Of a stretch of DNA of 64,000 nt, positions 16,958 to 24,360 are shown in pieces (positions within the stretch are counted from its first letter, which is position 1; the number at the start of each line of letters is the position of its first letter). A program made the translations under genes and the position numbers. Where the stretch lies: the NCBI GenBank assembly GCA_041394845.1, contig JAWKHL010000007.1, positions 1 through 64,000 on the forward strand, written 5' to 3'. The stretch comes from JAHCHG01 sp041394845 (GTDB lineage Bacteria > Acidobacteriota > Blastocatellia > Pyrinomonadales > Pyrinomonadaceae). The notes beneath the pieces were generated by a model that saw only the letters and a program-made list of their open reading frames with translations, searched no databases and was not told the origin of the DNA.

Positions 16958-17743
16958 TTATTCGGTTTTCGGCACTCCCCCGATCTGCGTCAGAAGTCCG
17001 CCGTCCACCGTCCAGACCGCGCCGGTGACAAAAGAAGAGCTTTGGTGGGCCAGAAAGGCGATCACCTCGGCGATCTCGCGCGGCTGGGCGATCCGCCCCA
17101 GCGGGTGCATCGCGTTGCAGGCGTCGTAAACCGATTGCGGGTTCGGATCGAGCGAAGCGGCCCAGCGAAGCATCGGCGTATCGACCGTGCCGGGACAGAC
17201 GGCGTTGGCGCGGATATTGTCCCGGGCGAAATCCATGGCGATCGAACGGGTCAGGCCGAGGAGGCCGTGTTTGCTGATGGTGTAGGCCAGCACGTTTTGC
17301 TGGCTGGCCAACGCCTGAACCGAAGAAACGTTGACGATCGAACCGCCGCCGGCTTCCTGCAAAAAAGGGATGGCGGCGCGGGCGGCGTTCCAGGCTCCTT
17401 TGAGATTGACATCGAGGACCTCGTTCCATTCCTCTTCCGAGGTCGAAAGGGCCGTTCCGTAACGCTGAATTCCGGCGCTGACGACCAGGGAATCGAGCCG
17501 GCCGAACGTCCGCCGGGCGTTTTCCACGGCCCGGCTAACCGCTTCGAAATCGGCCACGTTGATTTTCTCGAAGATCGATCTCCCGCCCGCATCGGCGATC
17601 TTTTGGCGGATGTCGTTTCCGGCATCCTCGTCCCAGTCGAGGATGGAAACGGCCGCGCCCCGTTCGGCCAGGATCTCGCAGGCCGCCCGTCCGATGCCGA
17701 GTGCGCCGCCGGTAACGACGACCGCTTTTCCGTCAAACCTCAT
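16958..17743 (-). CDS. SDR-family NAD-dependent dehydrogenase (sugar 1-dehydrogenase candidate)
   Basis: 261 aa. TGGALGIG at 11-18, D36 (ILDWD) pointing to NAD, SAG at 89-91 in place of NNAG, and catalytic S140, Y154, K158. The ending TGAVWTVDGG is typical. Its ATG overlaps the stop of the symporter gene by 4 bp (ATGA at 17740-17743), so the two are translationally coupled. Coupling to a transporter fits a first-step enzyme such as an L-fucose, L-rhamnose or galactose 1-dehydrogenase acting on the imported sugar (inference). The second SDR at 1438-2199 would act later in the route. Confidence 0.85.
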   Translation of the reverse strand: MRFDGKAVVVTGGALGIGRAACEILAERGAAVSILDWDEDAGNDIRQKIADAGGRSIFEKINVADFEAVSRAVENARRTFGRLDSLVVSAGIQRYGTALSTSEEEWNEVLDVNLKGAWNAARAAIPFLQEAGGGSIVNVSSVQALASQQNVLAYTISKHGLLGLTRSIAMDFARDNIRANAVCPGTVDTPMLRWAASLDPNPQSVYDACNAMHPLGRIAQPREIAEVIAFLAHQSSSFVTGAVWTVDGGLLTQIGGVPKTE

Positions 17744-19608
17744 GCGCCCTCCCTGACGATCTCATCGTCGAGCAGGGGATTGGCCTCACTTCGCGCCCGC
17801 AGGTTCTCTTCTTCTTCCGAAGGCGGCGGAGCCGGGGGCGGAAGATATTTGTACCAGGTGAAATAGAGGATGACGACCGCCGCGACCGTTATTCCGAGCA
17901 GAACTAATCCGATCGTATGAAGATGCAGAACCAGATAGAGCATCGCCGTGTAGAGCGCGGTGATGCCGACGACGGCGACTCCCGTGTTAAAAACTTCCCG
18001 ACCGAAGGTCTGTTGTTTTTTGAAACCGGGATCCTCTTCCAGCACGGCTTCTCTGGCCGGTTGCCAGAAACCGGCGGGCTGAACCTTGCGGTAAAATATT
18101 TTCAGGGTTTCCAGACCGGTCGGTTCGGTCGCCAGCGAAAAGGCGATGGTGATGACGGTCGAAAAAGCGGCGATCACCGGAAATCCGATATAGAGCGGGA
18201 GAGGTTCTTTGAGAACGGCCGTATCGAGGAAGACCTGTCCGAGCGAGAGAACCATTCCGCCGAAAACCCCGGCCGCGTAACCCTGTCCGTTGAGCCGCCA
18301 CCAGTACCAGCGCAGAACGTTGGGCGGCAGAATGCCGGCGGCCAGCGTTCCGAAGATCCAGAGGAAGGCCGTGTTGATCGAAGATCCGAAGTAGGAAATG
18401 ATGATCCCGGTGATGATCAGTAGAGCCGATGACAGATAGCTGACGCGGATCAGCGTCTTTTCATCGGCGTCCGGGTTGATGTAGCGCTGATAGACGTCTT
18501 TGACCAGATAGGCCGCGCCGCCGTTGACGGTCGAACTGAAGGTCGCCAGAAACCCCGACAAAAGAGCGGCCAGCATAAATCCGACCAGGCCGACCGGGAG
18601 CATCGAGCCGATGATCAAAGGCAAAGCGGTTTCGGGGTCGGCCTTGAGTTTGGCGTCCATCACGGCGTTTCCGATCCCCATAATGGCCATGACGGCGATG
18701 GCCATCGCAAAACTCCAGCGCAGAGTGTGGATGACGCCCCACAGCGCGCCGAGTTTCGAGGCGTCGCGTTCGTCCTTGGCCGCCAGAAAACGCTGGAAAT
18801 CGTAAAGCTGTTCGGGACCGCTCAGGCAGAGCAGAAAGCCTTTCAGAACCCAGACCGCAACAAGTGCGCCGAACAGCGAATAATCCGTGCCGCCCGTGAC
18901 CAGTCCCTGCAATGCCTCCGGTCTCCAGGATGGCAGAATGTCGTACCAGCCGTTCGGGATCTGGGAGGCGAAGCGGGCCGAATCGAAATGCATATAACCG
19001 ACGACGGCGAAAAGAATGGCTCCCGCGCTGAGGATGATCGTCTGGGCGATCTCGACCCGGACGATCCCGTGGAGACCGCCCAGAATGACGTAAATTCCCG
19101 TCACCAGCAGGATCAAGGTGGCGCAGACCGTCGGCGGGAAGGGCAGAAAGATGGCTCCGAATTTTCCCATCCCGATGGCCGTGTAGCCGAGCAGGGCCGA
19201 AATTGTTAGGATGGCGAACAAAGTGTAGGAAAGCCGGGCAAGGTCTCCCGCTTTTCCGGTTCCGAATCGCGTCTTCATCCATTCGGCCCCGGTCATCGCG
19301 TCCGAGCGGCGGATCCATTTGCCCATGTAGGCCAGATAAAAGGCCGTGATCGGAAACCCCCAGAGCATATGAACCCACATCCCTTTGAGGCCCAGAGCGA
19401 TAAAGGTCGAAACGATCCACATCGTCCCGGTAATATCGAAGTAAGAGCTCGAACCGGACATGGCCAGAGCCCACCAGGGAAGTTGTCGCCCGCCCAGAAA
19501 ATAAGAAGACATGCCCTTGGCGGCGCGTCTTTTCATGGCGAAACCGATGCTCATGATGGCCGCCAGATATAGGACTACGATAATCTGATCGATAAAAGAA
19601 AGTTGCAT
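17740..19608 (-). CDS. Sodium:solute symporter (SSS family)
   Basis: 622 aa with about 14 predicted membrane segments. The early MKRRAAKGMSSYFLGGRQLPWW is the classic SSS signature after helix 1, and SSSYFDITGTMW and GLHGIVRVEIAQ are also typical. The hydrophilic tail is proline- and glutamate-rich. SSS proteins bring in sugars, acids or amino acids with Na+. The ATG at 19608 has AGGAAAG upstream. It is the first gene of the operon symporter - SDR - binding protein - TonB receptor, preceded by a good sigma-70 -35 box, and is probably the inner-membrane uptake route of the island. Confidence 0.9.
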   Translation of the reverse strand: MQLSFIDQIIVVLYLAAIMSIGFAMKRRAAKGMSSYFLGGRQLPWWALAMSGSSSYFDITGTMWIVSTFIALGLKGMWVHMLWGFPITAFYLAYMGKWIRRSDAMTGAEWMKTRFGTGKAGDLARLSYTLFAILTISALLGYTAIGMGKFGAIFLPFPPTVCATLILLVTGIYVILGGLHGIVRVEIAQTIILSAGAILFAVVGYMHFDSARFASQIPNGWYDILPSWRPEALQGLVTGGTDYSLFGALVAVWVLKGFLLCLSGPEQLYDFQRFLAAKDERDASKLGALWGVIHTLRWSFAMAIAVMAIMGIGNAVMDAKLKADPETALPLIIGSMLPVGLVGFMLAALLSGFLATFSSTVNGGAAYLVKDVYQRYINPDADEKTLIRVSYLSSALLIITGIIISYFGSSINTAFLWIFGTLAAGILPPNVLRWYWWRLNGQGYAAGVFGGMVLSLGQVFLDTAVLKEPLPLYIGFPVIAAFSTVITIAFSLATEPTGLETLKIFYRKVQPAGFWQPAREAVLEEDPGFKKQQTFGREVFNTGVAVVGITALYTAMLYLVLHLHTIGLVLLGITVAAVVILYFTWYKYLPPPAPPPSEEEENLRARSEANPLLDDEIVREGA

Positions 19609-19758
19609 ATGCTTTCCTGCTTAGTTTCCAGTCAAAATAAAGTTTTTGGCAGGGCCACTGCGAGACCGTTGATCTCGCTGAAAAGTGACCTGTTCGGGTA
19701 AGAAAAATGTATTGCCGGATGTAATATTAAAAACTTTGTTTTGGCTGTTGAATAAGTA

Positions 19759-19787
19759 TTTTTAACATTCATTTAAGGTGATGTCAA
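19759..19787 (-). promoter_or_regulatory. Sigma-70 promoter for the symporter operon
   Basis: On the minus strand a perfect TTGACA (19782-19787) is followed after 17 nt by TAAAAA (19759-19764). The spacer contains CTTAAATGAA, which is close to a sequence in the promoter of the ROK regulator gene. ctgttga and tcaacag form an inverted pair around the promoter (19745-19751 and 19784-19790). Confidence 0.5.
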
Positions 19788-19890
19788 CAGTTTTTTTCGA
19801 AAAGCGAAAAATAAGGCTCGATAGGGCAGGTGCGCGGGTAATGCTGAATTTTAAGGAAAAATGAGCCGGAAATATTTGGCTCTGATCGGG

Positions 19891-20694
19891 TTAATCTGCC
19901 GGTTTTTCGAAAACCTCGGAAATGATCTCAAGGACCGGTTCGATCCGCCGATCCCAATAATCCCAGTCGTGTCCGCCGTCGAATTCCCGGAACCGGTGAA
20001 CGATCCCGCGCCTCTTCAAACCCGCGGAAAATCTGCGGTTGATCGGCAGAAACGAATCGTCCCGGCCGCAATCGAAATAAAACCGGGGAAGTCCGGCGAT
20101 CTTTTCTTCGGGATGGTTTTCGGCCAGGTGAAAAAGATCGTCCCGGGTCAGCAGTTCCGCCGAACGACCGCCGAACGCTTCTTCTATCGAGGGCTGAAGT
20201 TCGGCCCATTGATCGTTCTCGTTCTTCAAAAAAGAGACGATGTCGAAAGCCCCGCTCATCGAGACCGCCAGAGCGAACATTTCCGGGCGGCGAAAGGCGA
20301 ATTTGAAAGCGGCGTAACCGCCCATCGAAAGCCCGCCGACCGCCCGATTCGGTCGGTCGCGACGGACATCGAATCTTTCCTCGACGTCGGGTATCAGTTC
20401 CCGGAAAAAATAACTCTCAAAAAAGCTGTGAGGCCGGTTCGGATTGTCGCTGTACCAGTTGTCGCCGCCTTCCGGGCAGACGATCAAAAAGGAATGCTTC
20501 CGGGCGTAACCGACGATCCCGGTGTTGGCGACCCAGTTTTCGAAACTGCCGAAGAGACCGTGAAGCAGATAAAGGACGGGGAATTTTCGCCCGCCGTCGG
20601 CGTAACCGGGCGGAAGGATCGCTTTGTAAGGCAATGTTCGCCGGTTCAAATTGCTGACCAGATCAACCGTCAACACGTTATCATTTATCATCAT
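19891..20694 (-). CDS. Esterase D / S-formylglutathione hydrolase-like serine esterase
   Basis: 267 aa, counted from the first ATG of an ATGATG pair at 20694; the upstream GTG start would translate a palindromic repeat and is rejected. Nucleophile elbow GLSMGG with S123, acid D212 or D213 (CGRDDSF), and H242 (GGHDWDYW). The early LYLLHGLFGSFENW and ALAVSMSGAF match the putative-esterase family (PF00756). No signal peptide is seen, so it is probably cytoplasmic. It may deacylate the imported sugar, or act in formaldehyde detoxification as some relatives do. Confidence 0.8.
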   Translation of the reverse strand: MMINDNVLTVDLVSNLNRRTLPYKAILPPGYADGGRKFPVLYLLHGLFGSFENWVANTGIVGYARKHSFLIVCPEGGDNWYSDNPNRPHSFFESYFFRELIPDVEERFDVRRDRPNRAVGGLSMGGYAAFKFAFRRPEMFALAVSMSGAFDIVSFLKNENDQWAELQPSIEEAFGGRSAELLTRDDLFHLAENHPEEKIAGLPRFYFDCGRDDSFLPINRRFSAGLKRRGIVHRFREFDGGHDWDYWDRRIEPVLEIISEVFEKPAD

Positions 20695-20759
20695 TGCTGT
20701 AAAAAGATTAAGATCAGAGCACTGATCGGACGGATTTGGGCTGATAAAAAAGGAGACTG

Positions 20760-20838
20760 CCCGCGAATGAACACGAATGAGCACTAATAATTTAAAAAAA
20801 TTAAAACAAATTCGTGTAAATTCGTGTTTATTCGCGGG
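20760..20838. repeat. Palindromic 'cgaatgaacacgaat' block
   Basis: cccgcgaatgaacacgaatg from 20760 faces attcgtgtttattcgcggg ending at 20838, with an A/T-rich middle. It lies upstream of the esterase gene and creates a false N-terminal extension in its frame. Confidence 0.85.
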
Positions 20839-20890
20839 AAGAAAATTCTTTTTAACACTATTGATTTATCCTGTATCATTTATCAGCGTC

Positions 20891-20920
20891 CCATCACCCA
20901 TCACCTATCACCCATCACTT
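20891..20920. repeat. Tandem ccatcac/ctatcac heptamers
   Basis: Four heptamers of the ccatcac flavour follow the 3' end of the ROK gene. It is a half-block of the flavour seen at 2239-2348 and 60351-60416. Confidence 0.75.
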
Positions 20921-20922
20921 TC

Positions 20923-22098
20923 TCAAAAGAAATTCTGCAATGCGATGGGGATCGCGCCGAACAGGCTCGGCTGTTTGACGCTGGCCGGGCGGATCTCGAT
21001 CTTGGCGATCGAGGGAATGATGTATTCGCTCTTTAATTTGTTTTTGATGATCGGTTCGATCAGATTCCAGGCGGCGGCGATGTCTCCGCCGATGACGATT
21101 ATTTCGGGGCTCAGACCGTGGGCCAGATTGGCGATCCCGTCGCCGAGGTATTCGGCCGTCGCCTCGATGGCCGAAACCGCCTTTTCGTTGCCGCGTTTGG
21201 CCTGCGAGATGATGTCGGTGATCGAGGTCGAGATCGAACCGTTCTTGTTGTTCATCAACCGGTGATAACGGGCGATGGTGGCGCTTTCCGAGGCCAGCGT
21301 TTCCCAACAGCCTTTTCGCCCGCAGGAGCAGACCTCGCCGTTCGGTTCGATGCACATATGCCCGAAACCGCCGAGGCCGATCTCCGAACCGACGTGCAGA
21401 TTGCCGTTGATGATGAGACCGGTTCCGAGGCCGTCGACGATCAGGATGTAGAGCAGGGTCTTGACCTTGATCTCTTCGAGCGGGCCGTACCAGAGTTCGG
21501 AAAAGGCGGCCGCGTTGGCGTCGTTCTCGACGTAAACCGGCAGGTTGAGTTCCTCTTCGAAAATTTTCCGCACCGGCGTGTTGTTCCATTCCAGATTGGG
21601 CGAGACTGCCACCTCGCCGCTGCTGCGGTTGATCAGACCGGGAACGCTGACCCCGACCGCCTTGAACTTGGTCCGCGGATAGTTTTTGCCGACCATTTTT
21701 TTGATCTCCGAGCAGAGGTTTCTGAGAAAATCCACCGGCTGTCCTTCGGTGATCAGAGCCTTTTGTTTGAGGATCCGCCCGTTGAAATCGCTGACTGCGT
21801 AGATGGTTTCGCGAACTCCTATATCAACGGCCAGAACGTAGGCGTTCTCGCCGTTGATATAGAGATATTTCGGTTTTCGCCCCCCGCTCGAAGGCCCCTC
21901 CGCGCCTTCGTAAACGACGCCTTTGCGCAGGAGGCGGTTGATGATCGAGGAGACCGTTCCGGGCCGAAGGCCGGTAACTTTGGAGATCTCCGCCCGCGAA
22001 ATGGGTTGTTGCTCGCGGATCAGGTGAAGCAGCAAAGTCTGGTTGATATCGCGGATGTCGTTGATATCGACCATTTTTAGTTTTTTGTCGCCTGCCAT
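20923..22098 (-). CDS. ROK-family transcriptional regulator with N-terminal winged helix
   Basis: 391 aa. The helix-turn-helix at about 15-62 (INQTLLLHLIREQQPISRAEISKVTGL) is followed by the sugar-kinase-like ROK domain: VDIG at 91-94, END with D193, and the zinc motif H247, C257, C259, C264 within a GHxCxxxxxGxxCxCGxxGCxE pattern. Such proteins (NagC/XylR type) repress sugar genes and release DNA on binding the sugar. Its position at the head of the island makes it the likely regulator of the symporter operon. A shared promoter motif upstream of both genes is consistent with this and with autoregulation. Confidence 0.88.
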   Translation of the reverse strand: MAGDKKLKMVDINDIRDINQTLLLHLIREQQPISRAEISKVTGLRPGTVSSIINRLLRKGVVYEGAEGPSSGGRKPKYLYINGENAYVLAVDIGVRETIYAVSDFNGRILKQKALITEGQPVDFLRNLCSEIKKMVGKNYPRTKFKAVGVSVPGLINRSSGEVAVSPNLEWNNTPVRKIFEEELNLPVYVENDANAAAFSELWYGPLEEIKVKTLLYILIVDGLGTGLIINGNLHVGSEIGLGGFGHMCIEPNGEVCSCGRKGCWETLASESATIARYHRLMNNKNGSISTSITDIISQAKRGNEKAVSAIEATAEYLGDGIANLAHGLSPEIIVIGGDIAAAWNLIEPIIKNKLKSEYIIPSIAKIEIRPASVKQPSLFGAIPIALQNFF

Positions 22099-22180
22099 TT
22101 TCTTTGCCGTCGAAGATTTGCCGTCCGGATGAAGTTCGGTCTCGTCCGGCCGGGAGAAAATTTTCCGTGATTTGTTTTCA

Positions 22181-22210
22181 ATTATTAACCCGCCTTCATT
22201 TTAAGTGCAA
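22181..22210 (-). promoter_or_regulatory. Putative promoter and operator of the ROK gene
   Basis: On the minus strand TTGCAC (22205-22210) is followed after 18 nt by AATAAT (22181-22186, 5 of 6 to consensus). The spacer starts with TTAAAATGAA, making CTTAAAATGAA overlapping the -35 edge, similar to CTTAAATGAA in the symporter promoter. Confidence 0.4.
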
Positions 22211-22358
22211 GGGCAAGTTGGTCCGGCCGGCGGAAAATCCCGGATAAATCGAGGATGACCTTCGGAGGAAAAAGGACGTTTATCGGACTTTGGAATTTAA
22301 TGAAATGATTGATAAAAGTGAGCGGGCGCAGAACGGCGGCCTTTCGAACGATCTGCGG

Positions 22359-22952
22359 TCACCGGTCGCCCCCGATTTTCAGAAGTTTGGCGTAATCTTT
22401 GAAGACCTGGATTTTATCGGCCCGCATTCGGGTTTTCAAAGGGCCGACCTGAAATTCGATCTTATCGCTTCGGCCCAGATCCCTGACTATCTCAGCGCTG
22501 ATCTCCCAGCACAGATTTTCTTTGGCCTTGCCGCCTTTGACCTCGCTCAAACGGTTGGGCATCCCGAAATTGACGTCCTCGTCCGGAAAGGAGATCGTCA
22601 GTTCGTTCTCCCGCGCGAACAGAAAGGTCTTGCTCTGCGAGCTGATGCACAAAAGATTCTGGACGGGTTTGGCATCGATGCCTTTGAGGGCGAAAAGCGA
22701 GCGCATCTGCCAGTCGAATTTTTTCAGCTTTTTGCGCAGATCGTCCTTTTCATCCAGTATTTCGACGTTGATCTCGGCGACCGTCACGTACCGGGATTCG
22801 TCGTAAAAAAGCGTGAACGCTCCCGGATCGTCAAAGGTTTTGATCTCGGCCTCGGCGTCCGTCAGGGATTTGGTCTGAGCCAGAGAAAAACAGGCGGCCA
22901 GCAAAGTAAGTCCGAGGGCGGCGAAAATTCTATTGGTCATCGTCGTCATCAT
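22359..22952 (-). CDS. Exported hypothetical protein
   Basis: 197 aa with a Sec signal peptide (hydrophobic 9-24, cleavage near LAACFSLAQ). The mature part is mixed alpha/beta, charged, with two cysteines (in LLCISS and NLCWEI). I recognise no family. It starts within the end of a 50-aa ORF upstream (ATGATG overlap), suggesting coupled translation. Neighbouring genes (ROK, ychF) give no clue to function. Confidence 0.65.
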   Translation of the reverse strand: MMTTMTNRIFAALGLTLLAACFSLAQTKSLTDAEAEIKTFDDPGAFTLFYDESRYVTVAEINVEILDEKDDLRKKLKKFDWQMRSLFALKGIDAKPVQNLLCISSQSKTFLFARENELTISFPDEDVNFGMPNRLSEVKGGKAKENLCWEISAEIVRDLGRSDKIEFQVGPLKTRMRADKIQVFKDYAKLLKIGGDR

Positions 22953-23082
22953 TTTCTTTCAGTGTTTCCATCAGGAGCGCGGTGGCCGAATTGCGGCCCA
23001 AATCTCCCTCTCCGGCCGCATGACCGAAGGAAAAAAGCGCCAGAACGAGGGCGGCGGAAAAAGCTAAAAATCTGAGGAGCAT
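22930..23082 (-). CDS. Small secreted protein with acidic tail
   Basis: 50 aa read directly from the sequence: ATG at 23082, TAG at 22930-22932. A hydrophobic signal-like N-terminus (residues 1-22, ending FSFGHAA) is followed by a short polar part and a run of five aspartates before the last glutamine. Its last codons overlap the start of the next exported protein, as in a coupled pair. Codon use is GC-rich like neighbours. Only a repeat block lies immediately upstream, with no clear ribosome site, so expression is uncertain. Confidence 0.45.
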   Translation of the reverse strand: MLLRFLAFSAALVLALFSFGHAAGEGDLGRNSATALLMETLKENDDDDDQ

Positions 23083-23084
23083 CG

Positions 23085-23124
23085 GATTTTAGATTTTAGA
23101 TTTTGGATTTTGGATTTCGGATTG
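23085..23124. repeat. Tandem ggattttagatttt units
   Basis: Six heptameric units of the gattttg/gatttta flavour in a row, without an inverted partner. It abuts the start codon of the 50-aa ORF. The same flavour occurs at 28484-28518, 39691-39765, 58401-58450 and 61752-61833. Confidence 0.8.
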
Positions 23125-23157
23125 CTTTTTTTCTTTCCAAGTTCCGAAAATCATTAT

Positions 23158-24258
23158 TTACACGTTAAAACGGAAGTTTACCACATCGCCTTCCTGCATG
23201 ATGTATTCTTTGCCTTCGAGCCGCATCAGGCCCTGTTCGCGGGCGGCTTTTTCGCTTCCGACGCGGACCAGTTCGTCGTATGAGACGATCTCGGCCCGGA
23301 TGAAACCGCGTTCGATGTCGGAATGAATCTCGCCGGCCGCTTTCTGCGCCCTGGTTCCGACCGGGATCGTCCAGGCGCGGACCTCTTTCGGGCCGGCCGT
23401 CAGAAAACTCATCAGTCCCAGCAATTTGTAGGCCGATCTGATCATTTGATCGACCCCGCTCGAAGCGACTCCCAGATCGCCCAGATATTCGGTCCTCTCC
23501 TCGGGTTCGAGCGAGATCAGTTCTTCTTCGAGCCGGGCGCAGATGACGACCGTTTCCGCTTTTTCTTTATCGGCGCGGTCGCTAACCGCCTTAACGTGCG
23601 GGTTGGCGAAGGGAGCGACCAGCGATTCCTCATCGACATTGGCCGCGTAGATGGTCGGTTTGGTCGTCAGCAAAAAGAAGCCTTTGGCCGTCTTTCGCTC
23701 TTCGTCCGTCAGTTCGACCGAGCGGGCGGCGCGGCCTTCTTCGAGCGCGGGCAGGAGTTTTTCGATCACCGAAAGTTGGACTTTGGCCTCCTTGTCGCCC
23801 GATTTGGCGGCTCTTTGCGCCTTGTCGCGGCGTTTTTCCAAAGTGGCCAGATCGGCCAGCGCCAGTTCGATGTGAATGGTTTCGATGTCGCGGATCGGAT
23901 CGACCGAGCCTTCGACGTGATGGATGTTCTCGTCCTCGAAACAGCGGACGACCTGAATGACGGCGTCGGTTTCGCGGATGTTGGCCAAAAACTGATTGCC
24001 CAGGCCCTCGCCCTCGGAAGCGCCGCGAACCAATCCGGCGATATCGACGAATTCGACCATCGCCGGGACGACCTTCTGCGAATTGTTCATTTTCTCCAGA
24101 ACGGTCAGGCGTTCGTCCGGGACGGCCACCATCCCGATGTTGGGTTCGATGGTGGCGAACGGATAATTGGCGGCCAGCGCGGCCTCCTGCGCCGTCAATG
24201 CGTTAAACAGTGTAGATTTTCCGACGTTGGGCAGGCCAACGATTCCAGCTCGTAACAT
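23158..24258 (-). CDS. ychF: Redox-regulated ribosome-binding GTPase/ATPase YchF
   Basis: 366 aa from the ATG at 24258; a TTG start 18 bp upstream lies in repeat sequence and is rejected. P-loop GLPNVGKST at 8-16, switch NYPFATIEPN, VDIAGLVRGASEGEGLGN, and the YchF-specific NVDE in place of NKxD, which gives ATP preference. The C-terminal TGS-like domain carries GTRAQKAAGEIHSDIERGFIRAE. It acts at the ribosome and in stress responses. It is divergent from the membrane protein gene on the plus strand. A housekeeping gene, intact. Confidence 0.95.
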   Translation of the reverse strand: MLRAGIVGLPNVGKSTLFNALTAQEAALAANYPFATIEPNIGMVAVPDERLTVLEKMNNSQKVVPAMVEFVDIAGLVRGASEGEGLGNQFLANIRETDAVIQVVRCFEDENIHHVEGSVDPIRDIETIHIELALADLATLEKRRDKAQRAAKSGDKEAKVQLSVIEKLLPALEEGRAARSVELTDEERKTAKGFFLLTTKPTIYAANVDEESLVAPFANPHVKAVSDRADKEKAETVVICARLEEELISLEPEERTEYLGDLGVASSGVDQMIRSAYKLLGLMSFLTAGPKEVRAWTIPVGTRAQKAAGEIHSDIERGFIRAEIVSYDELVRVGSEKAAREQGLMRLEGKEYIMQEGDVVNFRFNV

Positions 24259-24360
24259 AATGATTTCAGATTTCAAATTTCAAATTGATTATTCTACTCT
24301 TGAAAGCGGATTTTGAGAAATGCCGGAAAGTGTGGCTTAATTTACAATTTACGGTTCATT

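Noticed and set aside
20695..20784. Possible 30-residue N-terminal extension of the esterase from a GTG
   Set aside because: It is encoded by the cgaatgaacacg repeat and is not part of the family fold.
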